This document shows positions 52,060 through 60,233 of a DNA stretch of 64,000 bases, piece by piece. The stretch covers positions 62,001 to 126,000 of the forward strand of contig JAPSJV010000003.1 in NCBI GenBank assembly GCA_031178005.1, read 5' to 3'. The notes beneath the pieces are model-generated. The model made no database searches. It had not been told where the DNA came from and was given only the letters and a program-made list of their open reading frames with translations. Made by a program: the position numbers and the translations under genes. The DNA is from Pseudarthrobacter sp. (GTDB taxonomy: Bacteria > Actinomycetota > Actinomycetes > Actinomycetales > Micrococcaceae). The stretch's first letter is position 1; every line of letters begins with the position of its first letter.

Positions 52060-55000
52060 TTACTTCGAGCTGAAGAAGCTCACACACGCGCCTTCATTGT
52101 CGAAGCCCGGATCGATGCTGTTGGCCCAGCCTCCGTTGGCGCAGGCCGTCTTGCCGGTCACAAAAGCCACCGTGTAGTTGCGGACGGTGCCGTCCGGAGC
52201 CGTGACGGTGACTGCGGCAGATGTTTGCGCGGCAGTTGCCTGCACGATCGATACCTTCGCCTTCGTATCCAGCGGGTGTGCCGCGACCGTGGGCAGGGCC
52301 GCGGTCGCTGTGAGGACGGTGTAGTCCGCTGCGTCCCCGGTGAAGCCGTTGACTGATTTCTGGTCCACCAGCAACCGGCCCAGGTCAGCAACGTTCCCAT
52401 CGGCCAGGCGGGAGCCGTTGATGGCCACTTCGGCCACCTTTGTGTACGAACCGGAGGTGGCGAGCACTACCCGTATTCCGCGCGTTGTCACCGGGTTGAA
52501 GGCCACCTTGGCGGGCGAGGTCGTTGTCAGCCCGGTGACAACTCCGGCCGAGGTGTCCAGCCAGGCTCCTGAGGAGTCCTGGTACTGGACCAACAGGTTC
52601 TGGGCGGCCCGCTCGGCCAGCGTTACGGTCACCGAATCAACCGTGTAGTCCCTGCTGAAGCCATAGCTCAGGGAATCGCCGGACCGGCCGCCGCTCACCC
52701 AGTTGGACCAGCGCGTGGATGCATTGCCGTCGCACGTGTTCTTCGCGACGTAGGAGCCTTCCGTGTAGCTGGCGGTGACCGCGGTGGACGGATCGTCCTT
52801 GCAGATATTGCTGCTGGCCACCCGGTCTACCACCACAACGGTGAGCAGGGCATCCAGCGGCTTGTCCTTGCTGTCCCCGGTGCTTGCCGTTCCCCGTACC
52901 GTGACTGTTCCGGGAGCCTGCATTGCTGCAGGGCTGAATGTGCTCCAGTCCCAGGTAACGGCGAGGTCATTGCGGGCCGGCGATGTGCCCACCTGGCCGG
53001 GCACCGTTGTGGGCGCGGCGGCCTGCGCATCGGCAAGGGTTGCACCCACTCCAACGGTGGCCGAGACAGGGTCCGTGGCGGTGTACTTGCCGACCGTGAC
53101 CGTGGCTGTGGCATCCGTAAAGGCTTGGCCATAAACATCGGTCCCGGTGCCGGTGATGGTCACCGTGCCCTTCTTGTTCCAGACGGCGGGGTCCACAGCC
53201 TGCCATTCGACGGCTACCGGACGGCCTTCGCCGTTGGCGTAGAGCGGCGTAACGGTTTCGGGCAACGCCGGTGCAACGCCCACGGTCGTGCCCAGCTCCA
53301 CGGGCTTGGTGCCCGTCAGTTGCAGGTCCTCGAGATCGGTGAAGCCCCAGGACTGGGACGTGTTCCCGGTTGCGGTGGCCGTGGTTCCGGTGGAGGCGGC
53401 CAGGGAAACAGCGGTGCCGGAAGCGGTCTGGTTGCCGTTGACCTGCAGGGCGATAGCAGCGCCGGCATTGACCAGCGACCATTGTTTGCCGTTCTCCGTG
53501 GTCAGCACCCACTGTGCCGACGGCGTGGCCTTGGCCTGCTCAAGGGACACCGCGGACACTCCCGCCGTTCCTGATGTGCTGGCGCTGGGAACTCCGCCGC
53601 TGCCCGTGAGGACCCGGCCATCCTTGTTGGTGACCACCCAGCGGCGGTCGTGGGCGAACTCAGCGCCGCCCGCCGCCGTGAAGGTCCACAGCTGGGAGGT
53701 GACCTCTGCCGCCGTCGTGCCTGGTTCCTTGATCGTGACGGCCGCGTCGGTGCCGGCCGTGAGGTACTTGCCGCTGGCGTCACCGGTCAGGTGGTAGCTG
53801 TGGCCGTCCTGGACAGGGGCGGCGTCGGCGGCTACTCCGCTGACGCCGTCGACGACGAACGTCACCACTGATGCGGGAGGAACCTCAAGCGTGGCTGACT
53901 TCGCCGCGGAATCGACGGCCACAGGGGCGCCCTTGACCAGGGCGTTCCGTTCGATGTCATCCAGCGGGGACTTTGTGGTGACTACCGGGGTGACGGTTGC
54001 GCCTGGGGCGATGGTGGCGAACCGGCTGAGGTCGATGGTGACCGTCTCCGGCGTCGGAGTGTCATTGAAATGCACCAGGGTGGCGCCGTTGCCGTCGGCG
54101 CGGAGGGCGCTGGCGGTCTTGGCGTTGTCGTTCTGGATGAGGAAGTCGCCCGGGCGGATGTAGTGCGTGAAGTTCCGGGTGGTGTTGTATTTCTGGTTGG
54201 TCAGGACCTTGCACTTGGCTTGTTCCTGGGATGTGCCGTCGTTGACGCGGCGGTTGGAGAAGCCTTCGCGGCCCTCGTAGTTGCAGTCGAAATCAACGTA
54301 GATGGAGCCCCAGCCCTTGTCCGCCTTCTCCTGCTTGTACGTGTCCTCCACAGGCTGCCAGAATACCCAGGCATCGGGCTCGAGTTCGCGGAGGTCGTTG
54401 ACCATGCGCCCGGCGATCCCCAGGCCGTTGGTGATGTTGGAACGGTCCCAGCCGCTGGTGGAATCACCGAGCGCGGGGTTGCCGGTCCAGAAGCCGCCTA
54501 CTTCGCTCATCCACAGCGGCTTGTCCAAGGACTTTGCCAGGTCGCGGACGCGGCGGCGGTCGTTGGTGCCGTAGGTATGGACGTTGAGCTGGGCAACGGC
54601 GTCCTTGGCTTCCTGGCTGTAGCCATGCCAGTTGGTCATGAACTTGGCCGGATCGGTTTCGTCCATCGCGGAGATGACGGCGTCCGTGCTGGCGCCGTCC
54701 TTAGCCAGCTCGTCCGCGAGGAACCGGGTGACACGGTCCTGGGCAGCCGGATAGATCAGGGCGCCTTCCTGCTTCTGGGTGTAGCTGGTGGGCGGCTTCC
54801 CCGTTGCCGGGTCGATTGCCGTGCCCCAGTAGCCGGAGTTGGGCTCGTTGAAGGGATCGATGGTGTCCACTTCGATGCCGCTGCCGTCTTCCAGTAACTC
54901 GACGGCGTTCTTCATGTAGGCGGCAAACTTTCCTTCCGCCTGGGGGAGGAGGTTCTCGCCCTTGTTCGAGTTCACCTGCCCGGAGACGTAGCCGCTCTTG

Positions 55001-55608
55001 GTCATGAACCAGGGCGGGGAGTTGCTGAAGGCTTCCCAGTGGGTGATCTGTTGCTCAGCGTTCAGCTTCTCAACCCACCAGCGCTGGTTCCGGTCAGCGT
55101 CCGGGTTGTAGGAAGTGGGATCGTCCGGATCCCACTGTTCCAGGAACGCCAGCTTGTTGGCCTGGGCCGTGTCTACCGAGCCGTCCGGGTTGTAGAGGTT
55201 CGAGGCGGCCTGGCCGTCTTGTGGTTGGGTAACAGGGTTCCACCAGCCCTCCACCGCGCTGCCGTCGTGGAGGTAGTCCGGGACGTCGGAGGCGTGGCCG
55301 CCGCCGACGTTGTAGCGGGCAATGTTCAGGTTGAGCCCGTCCTCGCCGAACACCTTCTGGTACAGCTCTTCCCGCAGTTCGGGGGAGTAACCCGCCGTCG
55401 CATTGGCAAACCAGATCAGGCTGGTTCCCCATCCCTGGAAGGCCTCTCCGCGGCTTGCCGGGTTGGGGGTGATGGTTACCGGAACGGCGTCGGCGGCTGC
55501 TGCCGGACCTGCCATCCCGGCCAGAAGCAGGACCAGGCCAGCCGCGGCCGTGACCGCTGCCGCCAGTGCTGCCATGGGCCTTCGAATCCTTGGGGCGGAA
55601 AACGTCAT
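52060..55608 (-). CDS. Secreted multidomain GH30 endo-beta-1,6-galactanase-like enzyme
   Basis: 1182 residues. Signal peptide 1-39 (AAAAD). GH30 catalytic domain ~45-480: 'FQGWGTSLIWFANAT', acid/base E255 in 'TIDPFNEPNSGYWG', nucleophile E369 in 'LDKPLWMSEVGGFW'; followed by the GH30 beta-domain to ~590. Then a ricin-trefoil-like lectin region (~600-760, 'QLWTFTAAGG', 'SQSWGFTDLEDLQL'), two Ig-like repeats (~765-925), a discoidin-like domain (~930-1060, 'CDGNASTRWSNWV') and a final beta module. The catalytic sequence resembles actinobacterial endo-beta-1,6-galactanases that act on arabinogalactan side chains; glucosidase or xylanase activity is less likely. Confidence 0.85.
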   Translation of the reverse strand: MTFSAPRIRRPMAALAAAVTAAAGLVLLLAGMAGPAAAADAVPVTITPNPASRGEAFQGWGTSLIWFANATAGYSPELREELYQKVFGEDGLNLNIARYNVGGGHASDVPDYLHDGSAVEGWWNPVTQPQDGQAASNLYNPDGSVDTAQANKLAFLEQWDPDDPTSYNPDADRNQRWWVEKLNAEQQITHWEAFSNSPPWFMTKSGYVSGQVNSNKGENLLPQAEGKFAAYMKNAVELLEDGSGIEVDTIDPFNEPNSGYWGTAIDPATGKPPTSYTQKQEGALIYPAAQDRVTRFLADELAKDGASTDAVISAMDETDPAKFMTNWHGYSQEAKDAVAQLNVHTYGTNDRRRVRDLAKSLDKPLWMSEVGGFWTGNPALGDSTSGWDRSNITNGLGIAGRMVNDLRELEPDAWVFWQPVEDTYKQEKADKGWGSIYVDFDCNYEGREGFSNRRVNDGTSQEQAKCKVLTNQKYNTTRNFTHYIRPGDFLIQNDNAKTASALRADGNGATLVHFNDTPTPETVTIDLSRFATIAPGATVTPVVTTKSPLDDIERNALVKGAPVAVDSAAKSATLEVPPASVVTFVVDGVSGVAADAAPVQDGHSYHLTGDASGKYLTAGTDAAVTIKEPGTTAAEVTSQLWTFTAAGGAEFAHDRRWVVTNKDGRVLTGSGGVPSASTSGTAGVSAVSLEQAKATPSAQWVLTTENGKQWSLVNAGAAIALQVNGNQTASGTAVSLAASTGTTATATGNTSQSWGFTDLEDLQLTGTKPVELGTTVGVAPALPETVTPLYANGEGRPVAVEWQAVDPAVWNKKGTVTITGTGTDVYGQAFTDATATVTVGKYTATDPVSATVGVGATLADAQAAAPTTVPGQVGTSPARNDLAVTWDWSTFSPAAMQAPGTVTVRGTASTGDSKDKPLDALLTVVVVDRVASSNICKDDPSTAVTASYTEGSYVAKNTCDGNASTRWSNWVSGGRSGDSLSYGFSRDYTVDSVTVTLAERAAQNLLVQYQDSSGAWLDTSAGVVTGLTTTSPAKVAFNPVTTRGIRVVLATSGSYTKVAEVAINGSRLADGNVADLGRLLVDQKSVNGFTGDAADYTVLTATAALPTVAAHPLDTKAKVSIVQATAAQTSAAVTVTAPDGTVRNYTVAFVTGKTACANGGWANSIDPGFDNEGACVSFFSSK

Positions 55609-55745
55609 TGTTATACCTCTCTGGGTGCGATTCTCATGCCGGCCAGCCGAAAGGGTTCGGTACGGGCGGGCACAGCGAGACTATGGGCGCAAGAGAGACG
55701 GGACAATGCACTCGAACAGGAACGATCGTTATCGGTCCAGGACGT

Positions 55746-56270
55746 TCACATTCTCTTTGTGGCCTTTTCCGCGGCCGGGACCTTGATCATGCGGATGTCC
55801 CGCACGCCGTCCTCCACCTGCGCAGCACCGACCGGAACGAATCCATGCTTTCGGTAGAACGCCTGGGCCCGGGGGTTGGGATCGGCTACCCATAGCACCG
55901 CCGGTTCCTCGGGGCCGATGACGGCGTCCAGCAACGCTTCGCCCGCGCCTGATCCGTGATGGCTTGCCAGGACGTGAAGGATGTAGAGGTGGATGGCCGG
56001 CGAGCCGCCAGGACCCTCCGCGGGCCCGGCCATCGCGACGCCGATGATCTCGCCATTCTGCTCGGCCACCGCGGCCCGGTTGGCGCGGTAGCGCTCGTCG
56101 GAGAGTGCCACGGTCCAGAACCGTTGGCGGGCGTCAACTAGGCCGGGATCGTCGAGGATGCTGTCCGCCATCAGTCCGCGGTAGGTCTCCTGCCAGGAGC
56201 GGACGTGCATCCGTGCCATGGCAGTGGCGTCCTGGAGCCGGGCAGGGCGGACGGTAATCGCGGGATCCAT
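55746..56270 (-). CDS. GNAT N-acetyltransferase
   Basis: 174 residues. GNAT motifs 'IHLYILHVLASHHGSGAGEA' (acetyl-CoA binding, degenerate Q/RxxGxG) and 'NPRAQAFYRKHGFVPVG'. N-terminus 'ITVRPARLQDATAMARMHVR' is typical. Substrate unknown; separate from the galactanase gene. Confidence 0.88.
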   Translation of the reverse strand: MDPAITVRPARLQDATAMARMHVRSWQETYRGLMADSILDDPGLVDARQRFWTVALSDERYRANRAAVAEQNGEIIGVAMAGPAEGPGGSPAIHLYILHVLASHHGSGAGEALLDAVIGPEEPAVLWVADPNPRAQAFYRKHGFVPVGAAQVEDGVRDIRMIKVPAAEKATKRM

Positions 56271-56340
56271 GGATGAATCCTATGTGCGCAAGGTATTGAC
56301 CGGAGTTTGAGTGGCTTGTGCGCGTGGCTCCGGCTGCGGT

Positions 56341-56385
56341 CCTGTGAGATTCACAGGATTCACAAGATACATAGACATTCACAGG
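56341..56385. promoter_or_regulatory. TCACAGG repeat cluster
   Basis: CCTGTGA-GAT-TCACAGG (56341-56357) is an inverted repeat with 7-bp arms; TCACAAG (56360-56366) and TCACAGG (56379-56385) repeat the right arm. The block ends next to AGGAG of a short frame starting 56394. It could be a regulator binding array. Confidence 0.35.
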
Positions 56386-56393
56386 AGCTGGCC

Positions 56394-56483
56394 ATGGAGA
56401 ACCTGTTTCGCCCCACAGCGAGTGCGCCGGACCAGGGGCGTCAGCATCGTGAATCTGTCAGTGCTGAAAACAGGCCAGGGTAA
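56394..56483 (+). CDS. Possible 29-residue small protein
   Basis: ATG 56394 with AGGAG at 56383-56387 and a frame of 29 residues (MENLFRPTASAPDQGRQHRE...) ending at TAA 56481-56483. No known domain. Ribosome site and upstream repeats favour expression, but no homology can be judged here. Confidence 0.3.
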   Translation: MENLFRPTASAPDQGRQHRESVSAENRPG

Positions 56484-56523
56484 TCCGTTTTTCCACACTG
56501 TCCGCGGTGTGCAAAGCACTCGA

Positions 56524-56748
56524 CTACCCGGTTTTTCTCCTGCGCTGCATCACCATAAGGCTCTGGATTCCTACGGCTATGAGCAACAGTGGAGCCAGGA
56601 TAAGCAGCGCCCATTCTCCAAACAAGAAGGGCTTGCCGGTTCCTGTCTCGTCGATCAGTTCCAGGTTGAGGACTGTCACTGCGCGTGCTGCCAGGTAAAC
56701 GAAGAGAAGTGACAGGACAACCGTTGTGATTGATAAGACTGTTCTCAT
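56524..56748 (-). CDS. Small two-helix membrane protein
   Basis: 74 residues from ATG 56748 (AGGTG close upstream). Two hydrophobic helices, about residues 4-24 ('VLSITTVVLSLLFVYLAARA') and about 45-65 ('WALLILAPLLLIAVGIQSLM'), and a basic tail RRRKTG. Function unknown. An overlapping plus-strand open frame has no membrane or domain features, so I prefer this one. Confidence 0.55.
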   Translation of the reverse strand: MRTVLSITTVVLSLLFVYLAARAVTVLNLELIDETGTGKPFLFGEWALLILAPLLLIAVGIQSLMVMQRRRKTG

Positions 56749-56820
56749 CACCTGAGTGTTCCAGACAGGCAGCGGGCATGGAGTCCGGTGATGCCCGGAT
56801 CCGCGTGAAAGACTCACTGG

Positions 56821-57258
56821 GTGAATGAAGACACCGAGGGAGCCCTCCACCACATTGAGCTGTGGGTACCGAACCTTGAACGGGCACAGGATGAGTGGGG
56901 CTGGCTGCTATCCAGCTTGGGGTATGGGGCACACCAGAGGTGGACCCACGGCGTCAGTTGGATGCTCGGCGCCACATATATCGTGCTTGAAGAGTCGCCT
57001 GACCTGGGCAGCCGGGATTACCTTCGGACGGCACCCGGATTGAATCATCTGGCGTTCCATGCAGGAAATCGACACCGCGTGGACGGTCTCGTCGTGGAAG
57101 CTGCAGAAAACGGCTGGACCGAATTGTTCCCGGAGAAATATCCCCACGCGGGAGGCCCGGGGCACTATGCTGCCTACCTGGTGAACTCGGACGGCTTCGA
57201 GGTAGAGCTTGTGGCGCGGGAGCTCAGCCGAACGGCACCACAGAGGGACGGCGAGTAA
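56821..57258 (+). CDS. VOC/glyoxalase superfamily protein
   Basis: 145 residues, GTG 56821 start. One vicinal-oxygen-chelate domain: 'LHHIELWVPNLERAQDEWGW', 'GLNHLAFHAGNRHRVDGLVV', 'HYAAYLVNSDGFEVELVA' with the His and Glu expected for metal binding. Could be a lyase, dioxygenase-like or resistance protein. The next gene starts one base after its stop (TAAGTTG), so likely co-transcribed. Confidence 0.82.
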   Translation: MNEDTEGALHHIELWVPNLERAQDEWGWLLSSLGYGAHQRWTHGVSWMLGATYIVLEESPDLGSRDYLRTAPGLNHLAFHAGNRHRVDGLVVEAAENGWTELFPEKYPHAGGPGHYAAYLVNSDGFEVELVARELSRTAPQRDGE

Positions 57259-57259
57259 G

Positions 57260-57658
57260 TTGAAAAGGTTCTACGTCGCGTCAAGTTTCAAGAATGTGGA
57301 GAACGTTCGCTACATCGCCCAGAACCTTGAGAGTAAGGGATACGTCAATACTTGCGATTGGACCGGGATCGCAGGGACGAATGGTAAGAACACGTTGACC
57401 CTTGACGACCTGAGGGAGATCGGCCAGAAGGAAAGAGACGGGCTGTTGGAAGCCGACGTCGTCGTGATCCTGCTCCCGGCAGGCAAGAGTGCCCATGTCG
57501 AGATAGGCATTGCGATTGGGCAGGCTAAAAGAATTCTTCTTCACTCACCCGACGCGGCCATAGACAATATCGAGACCACGAGCACTTTCTACCACCTTCC
57601 AGAAGTGGAGAAGTGTTATGGGACGCTCGACGAACTGCTGGAGGAGATCACCGGCTAA
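57260..57658 (+). CDS. Nucleoside 2-deoxyribosyltransferase-like protein
   Basis: 132 residues from TTG 57260. Begins 'KRFYVASSFKNVENVRYIAQ' and contains 'LREIGQKERDGLLEADVVVI' and 'SAHVEIGIAIGQAKRILL', a pattern of the nucleoside 2-deoxyribosyltransferase-like Rossmann family (DD/E-rich catalytic segment, HVEIG). Reaction unknown. Confidence 0.75.
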   Translation: MKRFYVASSFKNVENVRYIAQNLESKGYVNTCDWTGIAGTNGKNTLTLDDLREIGQKERDGLLEADVVVILLPAGKSAHVEIGIAIGQAKRILLHSPDAAIDNIETTSTFYHLPEVEKCYGTLDELLEEITG

Positions 57659-57715
57659 GAACTGGCGGTGCCGGGTCTTTGGAACATTGCCCGAAAGTCG
57701 AGGACAGCCGGCTCG

Positions 57716-58189
57716 CTAGAGAAGAGCCCGCAGGTACCGCTTCTGGACCAACCGCTGCGCGATGAGCAAGGCCGGGAACAGGAGCCGCCAGGGTTGAGTC
57801 GCTGACGCCCGGGTGAGTGCGCGGATGGTGAGGTGCACTTCGTCGCCACGGCGGTGGACGTAAAAGGCTTCCTCGCCGTCAACGGGATGTCCCGGAAGCG
57901 TGCGGTAGGAAAATCCGCACCGCGTCGGCTCGTCCACCACGGCGACGACTTCCACGGGTTCCACCACAGTGAGGCCAAGCAGGTGCGCCGTGACGGTGAG
58001 CCGCTGGCCCGCCGATACCGGACCGGGCGCATCCACAGTGAATCCACTCGCGGTCTTTACCTCCCAACGGAGCACGGCGCGGGACACACGCTGCCACACG
58101 GCGTCACCACTGCCAATGCGAACGGTTGCTTCGGTGCGGCGGTAGGTGCTGTCCGAAGCGGGCCAGTCGTTAGAGTCCAGGCTGATCAT
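57716..58189 (-). CDS. DUF1990 family protein
   Basis: 157 residues from ATG 58189 (GGAAG upstream; an alternative start is 58213). DUF1990 features 'STYRRTEATVRIGSGDAVWQRV', 'RCGFSYRTLPGHPVDGEEAF', 'RALTRASATQPWRLLFPALL'. Function unknown. It overlaps the 3' end of the TetR gene and is probably read from the same transcript. Confidence 0.8.
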   Translation of the reverse strand: MISLDSNDWPASDSTYRRTEATVRIGSGDAVWQRVSRAVLRWEVKTASGFTVDAPGPVSAGQRLTVTAHLLGLTVVEPVEVVAVVDEPTRCGFSYRTLPGHPVDGEEAFYVHRRGDEVHLTIRALTRASATQPWRLLFPALLIAQRLVQKRYLRALL

Positions 58190-58907
58190 GCGCCGTCGCT
58201 TCCCATTCCGCATCCGACGGCACCCCTGCGCCGCTCAGATAATTTGTAATGACGCCGGCGAACGTGGCCTCCGCGTCGAACTGCGGGGGTGCCTCGGAGA
58301 TTGCGACGGCCAGTAGCGAATAGCGGCCCGTCTGGACCGCCTCGACCAGGCGCTGCAGACGCGGTGCGTGGCCGCCGTCGGAAGTTTCTTCCATGGGGGC
58401 CGCGGCCATCTCGTTCTGGACGAACGCGGAGGTAATGGCCGTCATCATGGCTATGGTCTGGAGCTTGACGGGGCCGGGCATGTCCACGTTCTTCAACGCG
58501 GACAAGGCATGTTCAAGGTAGGCGAGGGAATGTGGACCCATGGACGGCTGGGTCAGCAGCAGTGGCGCCAGCCACGGGTGGCGGTGCATCAGGCCGCGGC
58601 CTTCACGGGCCAGGTTCAGCAGCCGGGTCAGCGGCGGCCCCTCGGAAGCGTCGAGGGAGTATTCGCCGCTCACCCTGTCGATCATGAGTTCCACCAACTC
58701 ATCGCGCGACTTCACATAGCGGTACAGGGAAGCTGCTCCGCTTCCAATGACGGCGGCTATCCGGCGGATGGAGACCGCAGCCATGCCCTCCTGATCGGCG
58801 ATCTGCACCGCAGCAGCGGCGATTCCATCACGGGAGTGTTCCGGCTTCGGTCCAACGGCCGCGTGCTCGGAACGCCGCCACACCTCAACAGGGTTGCCCG
58901 CTGGCAT
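58170..58907 (-). CDS. TetR-family regulator divergent from the glycosyltransferase
   Basis: 245 residues. HTH at ~25-70 ('AAVSIRRIAAVIGSGAASLY', 'RYVKSRDELVELMIDRVSGE') and a TetR C-terminal ligand domain of the TetR_C11/TetR_C type. A 31-bp inverted repeat (58959-58989) sits between it and the glycosyltransferase, so repression of both promoters is likely. The DUF1990 gene overlaps its 3' end. Confidence 0.88.
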   Translation of the reverse strand: MPAGNPVEVWRRSEHAAVGPKPEHSRDGIAAAAVQIADQEGMAAVSIRRIAAVIGSGAASLYRYVKSRDELVELMIDRVSGEYSLDASEGPPLTRLLNLAREGRGLMHRHPWLAPLLLTQPSMGPHSLAYLEHALSALKNVDMPGPVKLQTIAMMTAITSAFVQNEMAAAPMEETSDGGHAPRLQRLVEAVQTGRYSLLAVAISEAPPQFDAEATFAGVITNYLSGAGVPSDAEWEATAHDQPGL

Positions 58908-58958
58908 CCTCGTCCCCTCTCATCGGTCTGGTTAGGCTCTGCACCCATTTCACACTAT

Positions 58959-58989
58959 CCTTAATTACGAACAGTGTTCGCAATTAAGG
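58959..58989. promoter_or_regulatory. 31-bp TetR operator-like inverted repeat
   Basis: CCTTAATTACGAACA (58959-58973), central G, and TGTTCGCAATTAAGG (58975-58989): 14 of 15 arm positions pair. It lies 16 bp upstream of the glycosyltransferase ATG (59005) and 52 bp upstream of the TetR ATG, so binding would block both. Confidence 0.8.
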
Positions 58990-59004
58990 CATAAGGGGAG
59001 CAGC

Positions 59005-60225
59005 ATGAAAGTTCTGATGGTTACGCCCGGGACGCGTGGTGACGTAATGCCTATGGCGGGACTGGGACACCGGCTCCAGGCTGCCGGCGTCGATGTTGCC
59101 ATCGCTGCCAACAGTGCCTATGCCCTGGTGGTCCACGCGGCAGGATGTGAATTCCGGGAGCTCCCCGGCGATATGAGCCACCTGGTCAGCCCGGCCGCCC
59201 CCGGAGAAAAAGCCACGGGTGCGGACCTGCGCAGGTATCTGAAGGAGCTCGGCGCCTACATGGACCTGGCGGCGACGGGCACCCTCGCCGCGGCCGAGGC
59301 CGGTGTGGACGTGATCCTGGCAAACTCGATTGCTCCCTATGCCTACGATGTTGCCGAGGCGCTTGGGGTTCCCGCTATCGGAGCCCACCTGCAACCGATG
59401 GAACCCAGCGCCGCCTACCTTCCCGTGCTCCTGGGGAGCGCCAGCAGCCTGGGGCCCGTGGGAAACAAGCTGCTCGGTTCATTCATAAGCGCAGGCAAGG
59501 CACCCTACGACGCTCCCTCCGCCCGCATCCGCGAGCTGCTGGGCCTGCCCCGCAAATCCCGGGCCGCCGCGGAGCGGCAACGCCGGCGGGCCAACGGCAC
59601 GGTACTCCACGGAATCAGCCCCGCCGTTTTCACGCGTCCAGCGGACTGGAGGTCGGGGCTGGTGCTGGCCGGCTATTGGTGGCCACAGGAAGCGGCAGGC
59701 TGGGAGCCGCCGGCTGATCTGGCCGCTTTCCTGGCCGACGGGCCGCCGCCGGTCTATTTCGGGTTTGGCAGCAGCGCGGCCCTGGACGCCGACTTTATGC
59801 TCGACGCCGCCCGCCGCGCAGGCGTCCGCGCCGTGCTGCAAGGTGTCAACGGAGTCTCCGAATCGGACGCAATCAGCGTGGCAACCGTGCCGCACGAGTG
59901 GCTGTTCCCGCAAATGGCTGCCGTGGTCCACCATGCCGGGGCAGGGACGACGGCAGCAGGGCTGCGGGCCGGGGTGCCCACCGTAAGTGTCCCGATCTAC
60001 ACGGACCAGCCGTTCTGGGCTTCGCGGACTACTGCCCTGGGTGCAGGCCCGCAGGCTGTTCCTTACAAAAAAGTCATGGTTGACCGGCTGGCGGATGCCA
60101 TTACCCAAGCCGTCACCGTGCCGGCATATGCCGAACGGGCCCGCCGCGTGGCGGCGCTCCTGGCAACCGAAGACGGAACGTTGCCTGTGCTTGCCGCACT
60201 GGAGTCGGTGCAGGCCCGGGCGTAA
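59005..60225 (+). CDS. UDP-glycosyltransferase (GT1/MGT-like)
   Basis: 406 residues. GT1-type fold: N-terminal 'MVTPGTRGDVMPMAGLGHRL' and C-terminal donor-binding signature 'VVHHAGAGTTAAGLRAGVPT' and 'VPIYTDQPFWASRTTALGAG'. Such enzymes glycosylate macrolides, sterols or phenolic compounds. Control by a divergent TetR suggests induction by a small hydrophobic molecule, which the enzyme might detoxify by glycosylation (inference). Confidence 0.9.
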   Translation: MKVLMVTPGTRGDVMPMAGLGHRLQAAGVDVAIAANSAYALVVHAAGCEFRELPGDMSHLVSPAAPGEKATGADLRRYLKELGAYMDLAATGTLAAAEAGVDVILANSIAPYAYDVAEALGVPAIGAHLQPMEPSAAYLPVLLGSASSLGPVGNKLLGSFISAGKAPYDAPSARIRELLGLPRKSRAAAERQRRRANGTVLHGISPAVFTRPADWRSGLVLAGYWWPQEAAGWEPPADLAAFLADGPPPVYFGFGSSAALDADFMLDAARRAGVRAVLQGVNGVSESDAISVATVPHEWLFPQMAAVVHHAGAGTTAAGLRAGVPTVSVPIYTDQPFWASRTTALGAGPQAVPYKKVMVDRLADAITQAVTVPAYAERARRVAALLATEDGTLPVLAALESVQARA

Positions 60226-60233
60226 CTGGTGGG

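Noticed and set aside
56311..56712. 133-residue plus-strand frame overlapping the small membrane protein
   Set aside because: No domain or membrane feature; the opposite-strand frame has two clean helices.
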